DNA of 15,582 nucleotides from an uncultured Shinella sp. GTDB lineage: Bacteria; Pseudomonadota; Alphaproteobacteria; Rhizobiales; Rhizobiaceae. The notes beneath the pieces are model-generated. The model did not search any database, was not told the DNA's origin, and worked only from the letters and a program-made list of their open reading frames with translations. The stretch is from contig NZ_CAMLFY010000113.1 in the NCBI RefSeq assembly GCF_946479415.1, positions 1-15,582 of the forward strand, read 5' to 3'. The translations under genes were made by a program, and so were the position numbers. This document shows, one piece after another, positions 5,432 through 13,023 of the stretch; the stretch's first letter is position 1, and every line of letters starts with the position of its first letter.

Positions 5432-6715
5432 ATGACGAAGAACAAGCCAGGATTTTCCACACTCGCCGTTCACGCCGGCGCCCAGCCGGACCCCACGACC
5501 GGTGCGCGCGCGACGCCGATCTACCAGACGACCAGCTTCGTCTTCAACGACACCGATCACGCCGCCTCGCTCTTCGGCCTGCAGGCCTTCGGCAATATCT
5601 ACACCCGCATCATGAACCCGACGCAGGCTGTGCTCGAAGAGCGCGTCGCTGCCCTTGAAGGCGGTACGGCCGCGCTCGCCGTCGCCTCGGGCCACGCCGC
5701 CCAGCTCCTCGTCTTCCACACGATCATGCGTCCGGGCGACAATTTCATCGCGGCGCGCCAGCTCTACGGCGGCTCGGTCAATCAGTTCGGCAATGCTTTC
5801 AAGAGCTTCGACTGGCATGTGCGCTGGGCGGATGCCGCCGATCTCGCCAGCTTCGAAAGCCAGATCGACGACAAGACCAAGGCGATCTTCATCGAAAGCC
5901 TTGCCAATCCTGGCGGCACCTTCGTCGATATCGCCGGCATTGCGGAAGTGGCGCATCGCCACGGCCTGCCGCTCATCGTCGACAACACCATGGCCACGCC
6001 CTATCTCGTGCGCCCGCTCGAGCATGGCGCCGATATCGTCGTGCATTCGCTGACCAAGTTCATGGGCGGCCACGGCAATTCCATGGGCGGCGTCATCGTC
6101 GACGGCGGCACCTTCGACTGGACGGCATCGGGCAAGTACCCGGCCCTTTCCGAGCCGCGCCCGGAATATGCCGGCATGGTGCTGCATGCGACCTTCGGCA
6201 ACTTCGCCTTCGCGATCGCCTGCCGCGTGCTCGGCCTGCGCGACTTCGGCCCCGCCATCTCGCCGTTCAACGCCTTCCAGATTCTCAACGGCATCGAGAC
6301 GCTGCCGCTCCGGATGCAGCGCCACTCCGACAACGCGCTTGCCGTGGCGAAGTGGCTGAAGACCAACGACAAGATCGCTTGGGTCAACTATTCCGGCCTC
6401 GAGGACCATGCCAACCACGCGCTGCAGCAGCGCTATTCACCGAAGGGCGCGGGCGCCGTCTTCACCTTCGGCCTGAAGGGCGGCTACGAGGCCGGCAAGC
6501 GCTTCGTCGAAGGGCTGGAAATGCTGTCGCACCTCGCCAATATCGGCGACACGCGCTCGCTGGTCATCCACCCGGCCTCCACCACGCACCGCCAGCTCTC
6601 GGAAGAGCAGCAGGTCGCCGCCGGTGCCGGTCCCGATGTCGTGCGTCTGTCGATCGGCATCGAGGATGCCGCCGATATCATCGCCGATATCGAACAGGCG
6701 CTGGCCAAGGCCTGA
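5432..6715 (+). CDS. metY: O-acetylhomoserine sulfhydrylase (aminocarboxypropyltransferase)
   Basis: This 427-residue cytosolic PLP enzyme of the Cys/Met-metabolism family makes L-homocysteine from O-acetylhomoserine and sulfide. Seen in the sequence are [18 protein letters not shown] (8-25), the YTRIMNPT phosphate/PLP contact (57-64), the SGHAAQ loop (86-91), Asp184 in [10 protein letters not shown] which contacts the PLP ring nitrogen, and the PLP lysine Lys209 in [12 protein letters not shown]. The [15 protein letters not shown] substrate carboxylate site is at about 376-390. The length and the roughly 50-residue insert after the PLP lysine ([20 protein letters not shown]) fit MetY rather than MetB/MetZ. 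GGGAGGG lies about 8 nt before the ATG. A promoter candidate is at 5373-5401 and a terminator at 6730-6755, so the gene is probably monocistronic. Confidence 0.94.
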   Translation: MTKNKPGFSTLAVHAGAQPDPTTGARATPIYQTTSFVFNDTDHAASLFGLQAFGNIYTRIMNPTQAVLEERVAALEGGTAALAVASGHAAQLLVFHTIMRPGDNFIAARQLYGGSVNQFGNAFKSFDWHVRWADAADLASFESQIDDKTKAIFIESLANPGGTFVDIAGIAEVAHRHGLPLIVDNTMATPYLVRPLEHGADIVVHSLTKFMGGHGNSMGGVIVDGGTFDWTASGKYPALSEPRPEYAGMVLHATFGNFAFAIACRVLGLRDFGPAISPFNAFQILNGIETLPLRMQRHSDNALAVAKWLKTNDKIAWVNYSGLEDHANHALQQRYSPKGAGAVFTFGLKGGYEAGKRFVEGLEMLSHLANIGDTRSLVIHPASTTHRQLSEEQQVAAGAGPDVVRLSIGIEDAADIIADIEQALAKA

Positions 6716-6729
6716 TCCGACAAACCCAT

Positions 6730-6755
6730 ACGGGCGGCTCACGGGCCGCCCGTTT
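6730..6755 (+). terminator. Rho-independent terminator after metY
   Basis: ACGGGCGGC (6730-6738) pairs perfectly with GCCGCCCGT (6745-6753) around a 6-nt loop; the last T of the stem is the first of TTT (6753-6755). The stem is strong but the T-run is short, so some read-through into the cupin gene is possible. Confidence 0.7.
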
Positions 6756-6778
6756 CATGTCAGCGAGCGGAAAAGAGC

Positions 6779-7123
6779 ATGAGCACGGTAAAACCCTTCG
6801 ACACGACAGGCGTCACCCCCGAAGAGGGCCGTCCGGCCGCCGACCGGCTGATCGCGGGCGACCCGGTCTTCACCACCTGGAACATCGAGGAAGCCGAGGG
6901 CGGCATCTATGCCGGCATCTGGCAATCGACGCCGGGCAAGTGGCGCATCCAGTACGACGAGTGGGAATATTTCCACATCCTCGAGGGCCACTCGATCGTC
7001 GTTTCGGAAAACGGCGAAACCACCCACCTGAAAGCCGGCGACCGCCTGATCCTGAGACCCGGCTTCAAGGGAACCTGGGAAGTCGTTGAAACGACTCGCA
7101 AGGACTACGTCATCCGCGTCTAG
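6779..7123 (+). CDS. Small cupin-domain protein (Cupin_3/DUF861 type)
   Basis: This 114-residue single-domain cupin is of the kind seen in the (S)-ureidoglycine aminohydrolase/EutQ-like Cupin_3 family. The first cupin motif is DEWEYFHILEG (60-70). The second is AGDRLILRPGFKGTWEVVE (86-104), followed by the family's usual RKDYVIRV ending. The conserved WQSTPGKWRI strand (about 48-57) precedes them. Only one histidine is obvious in motif 1, and metal binding is uncertain. It lies 63 nt after metY beyond a terminator and converges with the membrane-protein gene, whose stop is 22 nt away. The ATG at 6779 has only a weak AAAAGAG ribosome site. No specific reaction can be assigned. Confidence 0.82.
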   Translation: MSTVKPFDTTGVTPEEGRPAADRLIAGDPVFTTWNIEEAEGGIYAGIWQSTPGKWRIQYDEWEYFHILEGHSIVVSENGETTHLKAGDRLILRPGFKGTWEVVETTRKDYVIRV

Positions 7124-7144
7124 GGGACGTCTTGCTCTCACGTG

Positions 7145-7714
7145 CTAGGGCGTTGCCTGTAGCGGGAAGAAATTGGCCAAGAACGTTGCGATGCTCAATG
7201 TCCCGGCGAGCGATAAGCATATGACGCCGTAGGTGTCGAAAGGCCGCGTCAGCCGCAGTCTGCTGCGGCCTGACTTGGCCTGATAGAGCAGGAAGGCCGT
7301 CAATAAGACGAGGACGATTGTCACGCCGATATGTGGCCGGTGGGTAAAGAGACCCATGTGGCTAAGGAGCGTGAGGGGCATCGGAACACCGATGGCGAAG
7401 CCTGTCAGCATGCGGCCGATGCCTGATGGCTCCGTGCCGGATGGGGAGCGAAAGAAGCGTGCCACGCCGCCGCCAACCGATGTCAGAACAACCAGGCACA
7501 GATACGGAAAAGAAAGGCCCCAGGCCAAACTGCCTTGACTTGTGGACGTCGTGAAGACGACCCAGAGCGCGAGATTGGCGCCGACAAGGACTGGGAACGT
7601 CCACTCATCGCCGCGCGACCTCAAAAAGCCGGAGGCCAGCGTGGCAAGGAGAACGAAGAGATGGACCGCGATGAAGATCGCACCGATGATGAGGATATTG
7701 TCGCTCTGTGCCAC
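7145..7714 (-). CDS. Six-helix membrane protein of unknown function, in operon with the P450
   Basis: This 189-residue integral membrane protein has predicted helices at about 6-28, 38-56, 62-83, 101-120, 127-145 and 162-183. Short positively charged loops (RSR at 32-34, KSGRSRLRLTR at 147-157) suggest the orientation. I do not recognise a family. The start is GTG at 7714 and there is no nearby in-frame ATG. It begins 8 nt after the stop of the P450 gene, so the two are almost certainly co-transcribed and the membrane protein may be translated by coupling, since its ribosome site is weak. It might be a membrane partner or a transporter for a P450 substrate, but that is only inference from position. 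Confidence 0.8.
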   Translation of the reverse strand: MAQSDNILIIGAIFIAVHLFVLLATLASGFLRSRGDEWTFPVLVGANLALWVVFTTSTSQGSLAWGLSFPYLCLVVLTSVGGGVARFFRSPSGTEPSGIGRMLTGFAIGVPMPLTLLSHMGLFTHRPHIGVTIVLVLLTAFLLYQAKSGRSRLRLTRPFDTYGVICLSLAGTLSIATFLANFFPLQATP

Positions 7715-7722
7715 TCAGCGTC

Positions 7723-8973
7723 TCACCATTCCAGCTCCAGCGCCTCCAGTCCGTGGAAGTGATAGACATCCTTCACCACGGGCTTTTTCGCGATTTTCAG
7801 ACCCGGCAGGCGCTCGAAGAGGATCGGCAGCGCGATGTTGAGCTCCAGCCGTGCCAGCGGCGCGCCGATGCAGAAGTGAATACCGGCGCCGAAGGAGAGG
7901 TTGGCGCCCTCGTTGCGGTCGGGCTTGAAGGTCAGCGGGTCGGAGAATTTCTTCGGGTCGAGATTGGCGGCGGCCAGGATCATCGCGACCTTGTCGCCGC
8001 GGCGGAACTGGATGCCGTCGAGTTCGACGTCTTCGAGCGCGAAACGGTCGAAGATATGGACGGGAGCGGAGATGCGCAGGCATTCCTCCACGGTGCGCTC
8101 CGTCGCCTTCTCGTCGGAAAAGAGCACGGCCGGGTCGGCGTCGTTTTCCAGGATGGTGCGCACGGCATTGCCGATCTGGTGCACCGTCGCCTCGTGGCCG
8201 GCATTGAGCAGCACGATGGTGGTGGAGATCAGTTCGTCCTCGGTCAGCAGTTGGCCGCGATGTTCCGTGTGCACCATATGCGAGAGCAAGTCGTCGCGCG
8301 GCTCCGCACGGCGCTCGGCGATGACGCTGCGGACGTAGTCGGAAAATTCCTGGGCCGCCTTGTCGGCGTTCAGTTCATCCTTCTCGGTGCGGCCGAACAT
8401 GTACATGCGCACATAGGCATGCGACCATTTCAGGAGCTGCGGCCCCATCTCGTCAGGAATGCCGATCATTCGGGCGATCATCGTCACCGGCAGGATATCG
8501 GCGAAGGCGGCGAGAAGCTCGACCTTGCCGTCCTTCTCGAAACGATCGATCGCCTCATGGCAGAGTGCTGCAATTTCCGGCGTCAGCTTCTCGATCATGC
8601 GCGAGACGAAGGCGCGGTTGACGAGGGTGCGCAGGCGCGTGTGCTCCGGTGGCTCCAGCTCGAGCAGCGACCAGGCCTCGGCGGCGTCGAAATGCGCAAG
8701 GTGCGCCTGCGGCTCGGGCAAACCGAGTTCCTCGCGCGTCGCAACATGCAGGATCTGCCGGCCGAACCGGCGGTCGCGCAGGAGGCCGTTCACATGGTCG
8801 TAACCGGTGAAATACCACATCTTCTGCTCTTCCCACCAGAAGGTGGGACAGTGCGCATGCAGCGCCGCATAGACCGGATTCGGATCGCGGTAGAAATCGG
8901 GATTGCGGCCGTCGAGCGAGACGCGGCGGCTGGCGGGATCGATGGAAAGGAAGGGGAGATGTGTCGTCGTCAT
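7723..8973 (-). CDS. Cytochrome P450, bacterial class I type
   Basis: This 416-residue soluble haem monooxygenase activates O2 with electrons from a ferredoxin or flavodoxin partner not present in the window. The I-helix motif is AGHEAT (258-263), the K-helix ExxR is Glu297-Arg300, and the haem loop FGAGIHFCIG (361-370) has Cys368 as the iron ligand. ELEPPEHTRLRTLVNRAF (105-122) is the usual C-helix region. At the position of the conserved oxygen-activating threonine (Thr252 in P450cam) there is Ala262, as in P450eryF. The start is taken as ATG 8973; an in-frame TTG at 9033 would add 20 atypical residues. The ribosome site is weak. The gene reads away from the toxin-antitoxin promoter, and its substrate is unknown. 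Confidence 0.93.
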   Translation of the reverse strand: MTTTHLPFLSIDPASRRVSLDGRNPDFYRDPNPVYAALHAHCPTFWWEEQKMWYFTGYDHVNGLLRDRRFGRQILHVATREELGLPEPQAHLAHFDAAEAWSLLELEPPEHTRLRTLVNRAFVSRMIEKLTPEIAALCHEAIDRFEKDGKVELLAAFADILPVTMIARMIGIPDEMGPQLLKWSHAYVRMYMFGRTEKDELNADKAAQEFSDYVRSVIAERRAEPRDDLLSHMVHTEHRGQLLTEDELISTTIVLLNAGHEATVHQIGNAVRTILENDADPAVLFSDEKATERTVEECLRISAPVHIFDRFALEDVELDGIQFRRGDKVAMILAAANLDPKKFSDPLTFKPDRNEGANLSFGAGIHFCIGAPLARLELNIALPILFERLPGLKIAKKPVVKDVYHFHGLEALELEW

Positions 8974-9040
8974 GATGGCAAATCGGTAGCCTATTCCGGT
9001 GCGGGCGGAAACCCGAATTTGAATTCCGGACAAAGTTGGA

Positions 9041-9059
9041 CTAAGTTCAGTGAACTAAG
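9041..9059. promoter_or_regulatory. Palindromic operator candidate of the toxin-antitoxin operon
   Basis: AGTTCA (9044-9049) and TGAACT (9051-9056) form a perfect dyad around a single G, inside the longer imperfect dyad 9041-9059. It ends 16 nt before the antitoxin ATG. Phd-type antitoxins repress their own promoter by binding such sites, so autoregulation is likely. A loose promoter (TTGAAT 9019-9024, TAAGTT 9042-9047, 17-nt spacing) would place the dyad on its -10. Confidence 0.55.
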
Positions 9060-9075
9060 CCCATGGGAGGCCGGC

Positions 9076-9324
9076 ATGCGCGTCGTTAACATTCACGAAG
9101 CCAAGACTCATCTTTCCCGGCTTGTCGAACAGGCTGCGGAAGGGGAACCTTTCGTGATCGCCAAGGCGGGAAAACCGATGGTGCAGGTCGTGCCATTGGA
9201 GAAGCCTGCTCTGCAAACACCTCCAAGCCGCTTCGGCTTTCTCCGAGGACAGCTGAAGGTCCCCGACGATTTCGATAGGATGGGCCAGCGGGAGATCGAG
9301 AAGATATTCAACGGTGAGCCGTGA
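9076..9324 (+). CDS. Antitoxin of the Phd/YefM family
   Basis: This 82-residue protein begins MRVVNIHEAKTHLSRLVEQA, the standard N-terminal DNA-binding and dimerisation unit of Phd/YefM antitoxins. GEPFVIAKAGKPMVQVVPLE (about 23-42) follows. The C-terminal half (FGFLRGQLKVPDDFDRMGQREIEKIF) is the charged, probably flexible part that wraps the toxin; the F-G-L-RG--KVPDDFD pattern is typical of partners of this PIN group. GGGAGG (9065-9070) lies 5 nt before the ATG. The stop overlaps the toxin start (GTGA), a classic coupled arrangement that keeps antitoxin in excess. It would neutralise the toxin and repress the operon at 9041-9059. Confidence 0.9.
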   Translation: MRVVNIHEAKTHLSRLVEQAAEGEPFVIAKAGKPMVQVVPLEKPALQTPPSRFGFLRGQLKVPDDFDRMGQREIEKIFNGEP

Positions 9325-9707
9325 GACTGTTGATCGACACTCATCTTCTGATCTGGGCTGCGCAAGGTCCCGAGCACCTGAGTGCCACGGCGTTCTCGCT
9401 GATGGCCGATCCGGACAATCTGCTGGTCTTCAGTGTCGCTAGCATTTGGGAGATCGCAATCAAACAAACGTTGAATCGCCATGATTTCTCCGCCGATGCG
9501 TCTCTCATTCGGGGTGGCCTTGTCGAGAGCGGTTATGAGGAACTGGCAATCAGCGCTGCTCACGCAATCGCGGTGGCCGGCCTTCCGAACATTCATTCGG
9601 ATCCCTTCGATCGCATGTTGATCGCCCAGGCGCGGACCGAAGGTCTTCTGCTGCTGACGGCGGATCAGCGCCTGGCGTCTTATCCCGGCCCGATCCGCCT
9701 CGTCTGA
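9321..9707 (+). CDS. PIN-domain (VapC-like) ribonuclease toxin
   Basis: This 128-residue PIN-domain toxin belongs to a family that cleaves RNA, often tRNA or rRNA, using a Mg2+-binding cluster of acidic residues. The cluster is intact: Asp6 in LLIDTHLLIW, Glu44 in SIWEIAIK, Asp94 and Asp97 in HSDPFDRMLIAQA, and Asp115 in LLTADQRLA. The layout matches the COG3744 group that pairs with Phd-type antitoxins. The start is GTG at 9321, overlapping the antitoxin stop by 4 nt. The stop is 2 nt from the convergent ggt stop, with no terminator between. All catalytic positions are present, so the toxin looks functional. The RNA target cannot be predicted. Confidence 0.9.
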   Translation: MRLLIDTHLLIWAAQGPEHLSATAFSLMADPDNLLVFSVASIWEIAIKQTLNRHDFSADASLIRGGLVESGYEELAISAAHAIAVAGLPNIHSDPFDRMLIAQARTEGLLLLTADQRLASYPGPIRLV

Positions 9708-9709
9708 TC

Positions 9710-11461
9710 CTATTGTCCGAGCGCCACACCCTCTCGCCTGGGATCGGCGGCGCCCTTGAGGCCGTCTGCGGTCAGTTCGATGGCATGCAGGCCGGAATTC
9801 ATGTCGCCTGCCTTGACCTCGTAGCCAAGCGCCTTCAGCGGTTCGGAAAACTTTTGCGCATCGGTGCCGGCTTCGAGATCGTAGGGACCGAAGCGGTTGA
9901 TGAGGTGCGGCATGGCGACGATGCCGCCGACATCCATGCCCCAGTCGATATAGGCGACGAGGGCCTGCGCGACATAGCCGATGATCTGGCTGCCGCCGGG
10001 CGAACCGATGGCGAGCAGAGGCTTGCCATCCTTCATCACGATGGTCGGCGACATGGAGGAGCGGGGGCGCTTGCCGGGCTCGACGCGGTTGGCGACGGGC
10101 ATGCCGTCGTCATGGGTCTTGAAGGAGAAATCGGTCAACTCATTGTTGAGCAGGAAGCCGTTGGTCATCAGCCGCGAGCCGAAACCGTTCTCGATGGTCG
10201 TCGTCATCGAGACAACATTGCCCTGTTTGTCGACGATGACGAAATGGCTGGTGGAGGGAAGTTCGATTGCCGCATCACGGCCGAAGTTGAAGGCGTGGTC
10301 CCATTCGGGCTTGCCCGCCGCGACGGCATCCTTGCCCAGCGCCTTGTCTCCGTCGAGCAGCTTGGCGCGTTCGCCGAGATAGGTTTTGTCGAGGAGGCCC
10401 TTGATCGGGGAGGGCACGAAGTCGGTGTCGGCGAGATAGCGTTCGCGGTCGGCGAAGGCGAGACGCTGGGCATCGCCGATCAGCCGCCAGCTTTCCGGAT
10501 TGTCCTTGCCGAGCGCTTTCAGGTCGAAGTTTTCCAGAACGCCGAGCATCTGGCCGATCGCGACGGCACCGGAGGAGGGCGGTCCCATGCCGCAGATGTC
10601 GAGCGCGCGGTAGCTGACGCAGACGGGGCGCCGTTCCTTCACATGGTAGTTCGCGAGATCAGCGAGCGACAGGACGCCGGAATTTTTGCCGGACATGCGT
10701 ACCGTATCGACGATCGCCTCGGCGATCGGGCCGCTGTAAAAGGCGTTGGCGCCATCCTTGGCGATGGCGGAAAGCGTTTCGGCATAGGCGGGATTCTTGA
10801 GGATCGTGCCGGCGGCCAGCGGCGCGCCGTCGGCGCCGAAGAAATAGGACGCGGTCGCTTCGAAGGTCTTGAGCTTGTCGCCCTCCGTTGCGATCAGCTT
10901 GGCAAGGCGCGGGGAAACGGCAAACCCATCCCGCGCGAGTTTTTCAGCCGGTGAGAAGAGCGCCTTCCAGTCCTTGCGGCCCCACCGCTTGTGCGCCTCC
11001 TGCAGCAGCATGACGGTGCCGGGTGTGCCGACCGAACGGCCTCCGACGACGGCGTCGAAGAACTGCATCGGCTCGCCCTTGTCGTCGAGGAACAGTTTCG
11101 GCGTGGCGTCCATGGGGGCGGTTTCGCGGCCGTCGAGGGTGAAGAGACGCTTCGCCTCCGCATCGTAGTAGACGAGGAAGGCACCGCCACCGAGGCCGGA
11201 GGATTGCGGCTCGACGAGGCCGAGCACGGTTTGCACAGCGATCATCGCATCGATGGCACTGCCGCCATCGGCCAGAACCTTTTCGCCGGCCTCGGCCGCC
11301 AGCGGATGAGCGGCGGCCACCATATGCTCCCTGGCGGTCGTAATCTTCGCCGCCGCGAGGCCCGTTGCACCTTCCGGCGCCACGGTGTCGGAGGCCTGCT
11401 GGGCAGGGGCCGCCGTCGATGTCAGAACGAGAAGCCCGAGGGCGACGAGGGATCGTTTCAT
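9710..11461 (-). CDS. ggt: Gamma-glutamyltransferase, exported
   Basis: This 583-residue N-terminal nucleophile hydrolase cleaves gamma-glutamyl bonds, for example in glutathione, in the periplasm. A signal peptide is clear: MKRS, a hydrophobic core, then TAAPA before Gln21. Landmarks are GGNS-like ADGGSAIDA (64-72), GLGGGAF (89-95), the substrate arginine in LDGRETAP (Arg112), GPPSSGAV (293-300) and the autoprocessing site LPSTSHFVIV. In that site Thr404 would become the N-terminus of the small subunit and the catalytic nucleophile. NNELTDFS (439-446), RPRSSMSPTIV and GSPGGSQI (487-493 region) complete the small subunit. The usual TTH is TSH here. The ATG has GGAGG 8 nt upstream inside a hairpin (11469-11484). 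Confidence 0.95.
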   Translation of the reverse strand: MKRSLVALGLLVLTSTAAPAQQASDTVAPEGATGLAAAKITTAREHMVAAAHPLAAEAGEKVLADGGSAIDAMIAVQTVLGLVEPQSSGLGGGAFLVYYDAEAKRLFTLDGRETAPMDATPKLFLDDKGEPMQFFDAVVGGRSVGTPGTVMLLQEAHKRWGRKDWKALFSPAEKLARDGFAVSPRLAKLIATEGDKLKTFEATASYFFGADGAPLAAGTILKNPAYAETLSAIAKDGANAFYSGPIAEAIVDTVRMSGKNSGVLSLADLANYHVKERRPVCVSYRALDICGMGPPSSGAVAIGQMLGVLENFDLKALGKDNPESWRLIGDAQRLAFADRERYLADTDFVPSPIKGLLDKTYLGERAKLLDGDKALGKDAVAAGKPEWDHAFNFGRDAAIELPSTSHFVIVDKQGNVVSMTTTIENGFGSRLMTNGFLLNNELTDFSFKTHDDGMPVANRVEPGKRPRSSMSPTIVMKDGKPLLAIGSPGGSQIIGYVAQALVAYIDWGMDVGGIVAMPHLINRFGPYDLEAGTDAQKFSEPLKALGYEVKAGDMNSGLHAIELTADGLKGAADPRREGVALGQ

Positions 11462-11468
11462 GGTGATT

Positions 11469-11484
11469 GCCTCCGCTGGGAGGC
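11469..11484 (-). promoter_or_regulatory. Hairpin over the ggt ribosome binding site
   Basis: On the minus strand GCCTCC and GGAGGC form a perfect 6-bp stem with a CAGC loop. The GGAGG arm is the Shine-Dalgarno sequence of ggt, 8 nt before the ATG. If the mRNA begins upstream, translation initiation would be masked. A TATATG (11489-11484) could be a -10, which would start transcription inside the hairpin and remove it; its -35 is poor. Confidence 0.5.
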
Positions 11485-11636
11485 ATATAGTGCGGGCAAT
11501 CGCGACAGGGAGGCAAGACGGCGCGCGGAATTCATGCTTTCTTCACCCTGACAGCGCTTGCCTTGTGGAAATCCTCGCCCGACGTTGCGTGAGTTAACCG
11601 CATTCTCGCATACAGCGCCGCAAAACATGGCGCCGT

Positions 11637-11669
11637 CTTGAAGTCCGATACCCTGACACTCTATGTAGG
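11637..11669 (+). promoter_or_regulatory. Candidate RpoH (heat-shock) type promoter of clpP
   Basis: CTTGAA (11637-11642) is followed after 17 nt by TCTATGT and then AGG (11660-11669). This is close to the alphaproteobacterial heat-shock pattern CTTG...CYTATNTNNG, with one mismatch and a spacing slightly longer than usual. Transcription would begin near 11675. The rest of 11462-11736 shows no gene; it holds the ggt upstream region and a GTTAACC site near 11592. Confidence 0.4.
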
Positions 11670-11736
11670 GAGGACGAAACTTGCTGATTCCCAACGCTTG
11701 GCGAGGGTTTCAGGGCACTTGAGATGAAGGATCGAT

Positions 11737-12369
11737 ATGAGAAATCCCGTAGATACCGCCATGGCTCTGGTGCCGATGGTCGTCGAGCAGACCAACCGCG
11801 GCGAGCGTTCCTACGACATCTATTCGCGTCTCCTCAAGGAACGCATCATCTTCCTCACCGGTCCGGTGGAAGATCACATCGCAACGCTCGTCTGCGCGCA
11901 GCTTCTCTTCCTCGAGGCCGAAAACCCGAAGAAGGAAATCGCGCTCTACATCAATTCGCCGGGTGGCGTCGTCACCTCGGGCATGGCGATCTATGACACG
12001 ATGCAGTTCATCAAGCCTGCCGTGTCGACGCTCTGCATCGGCCAGGCCGCCTCGATGGGCTCGCTGCTTTTGGCCGCCGGCCACAAGGACATGCGCTTCG
12101 CCACGCCGAACGCCCGCATCATGGTTCACCAGCCCTCGGGCGGTTTCCAGGGCCAGGCGTCCGATATCGAACGCCATGCCAAGGACATTCTCAAGATGAA
12201 GCGCAAGCTGAACGAGGTCTATGTCAAGCATTGCGGGCGCACCTACGAGGAAGTCGAACAGACGCTCGACCGCGACCATTTCATGAACGCCGACGAGGCG
12301 AAGGACTGGGGTCTGATCGACCGCGTCATCACCAGCCGCGAGGCGCTCGAAGGACCGGACGCAGCGTAA
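11737..12369 (+). CDS. clpP: ATP-dependent Clp protease proteolytic subunit
   Basis: This 210-residue serine peptidase forms a double heptameric chamber that degrades proteins fed by ClpX or ClpA. The catalytic triad is complete: Ser106 in [14 protein letters not shown], His131 in [11 protein letters not shown] and Asp180 in LDRDHFM. The spacing (25 and 49 residues) equals that of the Escherichia coli enzyme. The N-terminal [39 protein letters not shown] is the usual alphaproteobacterial form with a short propeptide. The stretch [19 protein letters not shown] is also intact. AAGGA lies 5 nt before the ATG. It is the first gene of the proteolysis block and its partner clpX follows after one small gene. 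A possible heat-shock promoter precedes it. Confidence 0.97.
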   Translation: MRNPVDTAMALVPMVVEQTNRGERSYDIYSRLLKERIIFLTGPVEDHIATLVCAQLLFLEAENPKKEIALYINSPGGVVTSGMAIYDTMQFIKPAVSTLCIGQAASMGSLLLAAGHKDMRFATPNARIMVHQPSGGFQGQASDIERHAKDILKMKRKLNEVYVKHCGRTYEEVEQTLDRDHFMNADEAKDWGLIDRVITSREALEGPDAA

Positions 12370-12394
12370 CCTGCGTTCGACGCTGCGGGGTCGG

Positions 12395-12760
12395 ATGACG
12401 CTCGACGACTACAACGCCTTCTGCGCTTCGCTCCCGGCCACGACCCATGTCGTGCAATGGGGCGGAGCGCATGTCTGGAAGGTCGGCGATAAGGTTTTCG
12501 CCATCGCCGGCTGGAGCGAGGCGGCAGGGCTTGGGGTCACGTTCAAGGTGACGGAGCTCGCCTACGACATTCTGCGCGAGCAGCCGGGATGCCGCCCGGC
12601 ACCCTATCTCGCCTCGCGCGGCATGAAGTGGATACAGCGGCAGACGGGCGAATCAGTTGATGATGCGGCCCTGTGTGACTATCTAAGGGAAAGTCACGGT
12701 CTGGTGGCGGCGAAGTTGACGCGCAAGGCCCGTGCCGATCTTGGCTTAATGCGCGAATGA
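12395..12760 (+). CDS. MmcQ/YjbR family protein
   Basis: This 121-residue soluble protein of the MmcQ/YjbR (DUF419) family has a CyaY-like fold and was once linked to DNA binding; its function is not established. The motifs seen are VVQWGGAHVWKVGDKVFAI (19-37), the VTFKV strand (about 48-52), the YLASRGMKWIQ stretch (about 71-81) and a C-terminal SHGLVAAKLTRKARADLG. The ATG lies 25 nt after the clpP stop with a weak GGGG-type ribosome site, so it probably reads from the clpP transcript. It is followed by 263 nt without a gene before clpX. Nothing links it mechanistically to proteolysis; its position may simply be inherited synteny. Confidence 0.82.
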   Translation: MTLDDYNAFCASLPATTHVVQWGGAHVWKVGDKVFAIAGWSEAAGLGVTFKVTELAYDILREQPGCRPAPYLASRGMKWIQRQTGESVDDAALCDYLRESHGLVAAKLTRKARADLGLMRE

Positions 12761-13023
12761 ACGCAATCGCGTGATTTGTAATGATCGCGGGCTTTATCCC
12801 CGCCATAAAGCCGGTAATATTGGCCGTTAATGCTATGTTGATTTGTGACGGCTTAGCATTCGGTGTTTAAACGGGGAATGCGTTGCAACCGGTTCAAGGG
12901 CGTCGCCCGGGCCGGTCAGTACCCCTGGAGCTTTTGAAGGATGCCACGTGCCTCCGACAAGGGCGGTTTGAGTGGTCCGGCCATCTTCGCGAGAGATGAA
13001 CGGCGTGCTGGAAGGAAAGTGAT
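12761..13023 (+). other. Gene-free region before clpX with inverted repeats
   Basis: Three dyads are visible. GGCTTTAT/ATAAAGCC (12790-12812, 8-bp stem, 7-nt loop) has no T-run and could weakly end the clpP transcript. AATGCTA/TAGCATT (12829-12860) has an 18-nt spacer, and CATCT/AGATG (12982-12998) lies just upstream of the clpX ribosome site. The part from 12815 to 12875 is AT-richer than the surroundings and probably contains the clpX promoter, but no clear -35/-10 pair stands out. AAGGAAAG (13012-13019) serves clpX. Confidence 0.45.

Noticed and set aside
7708..9324. Very long plus-strand open frame running into the antitoxin
   Set aside because: Only the last 82 codons are real (antitoxin). 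The rest is antisense to the P450 gene and is open because of high GC; its composition (many Arg, Gly, Asp, Val) is typical of such shadows.
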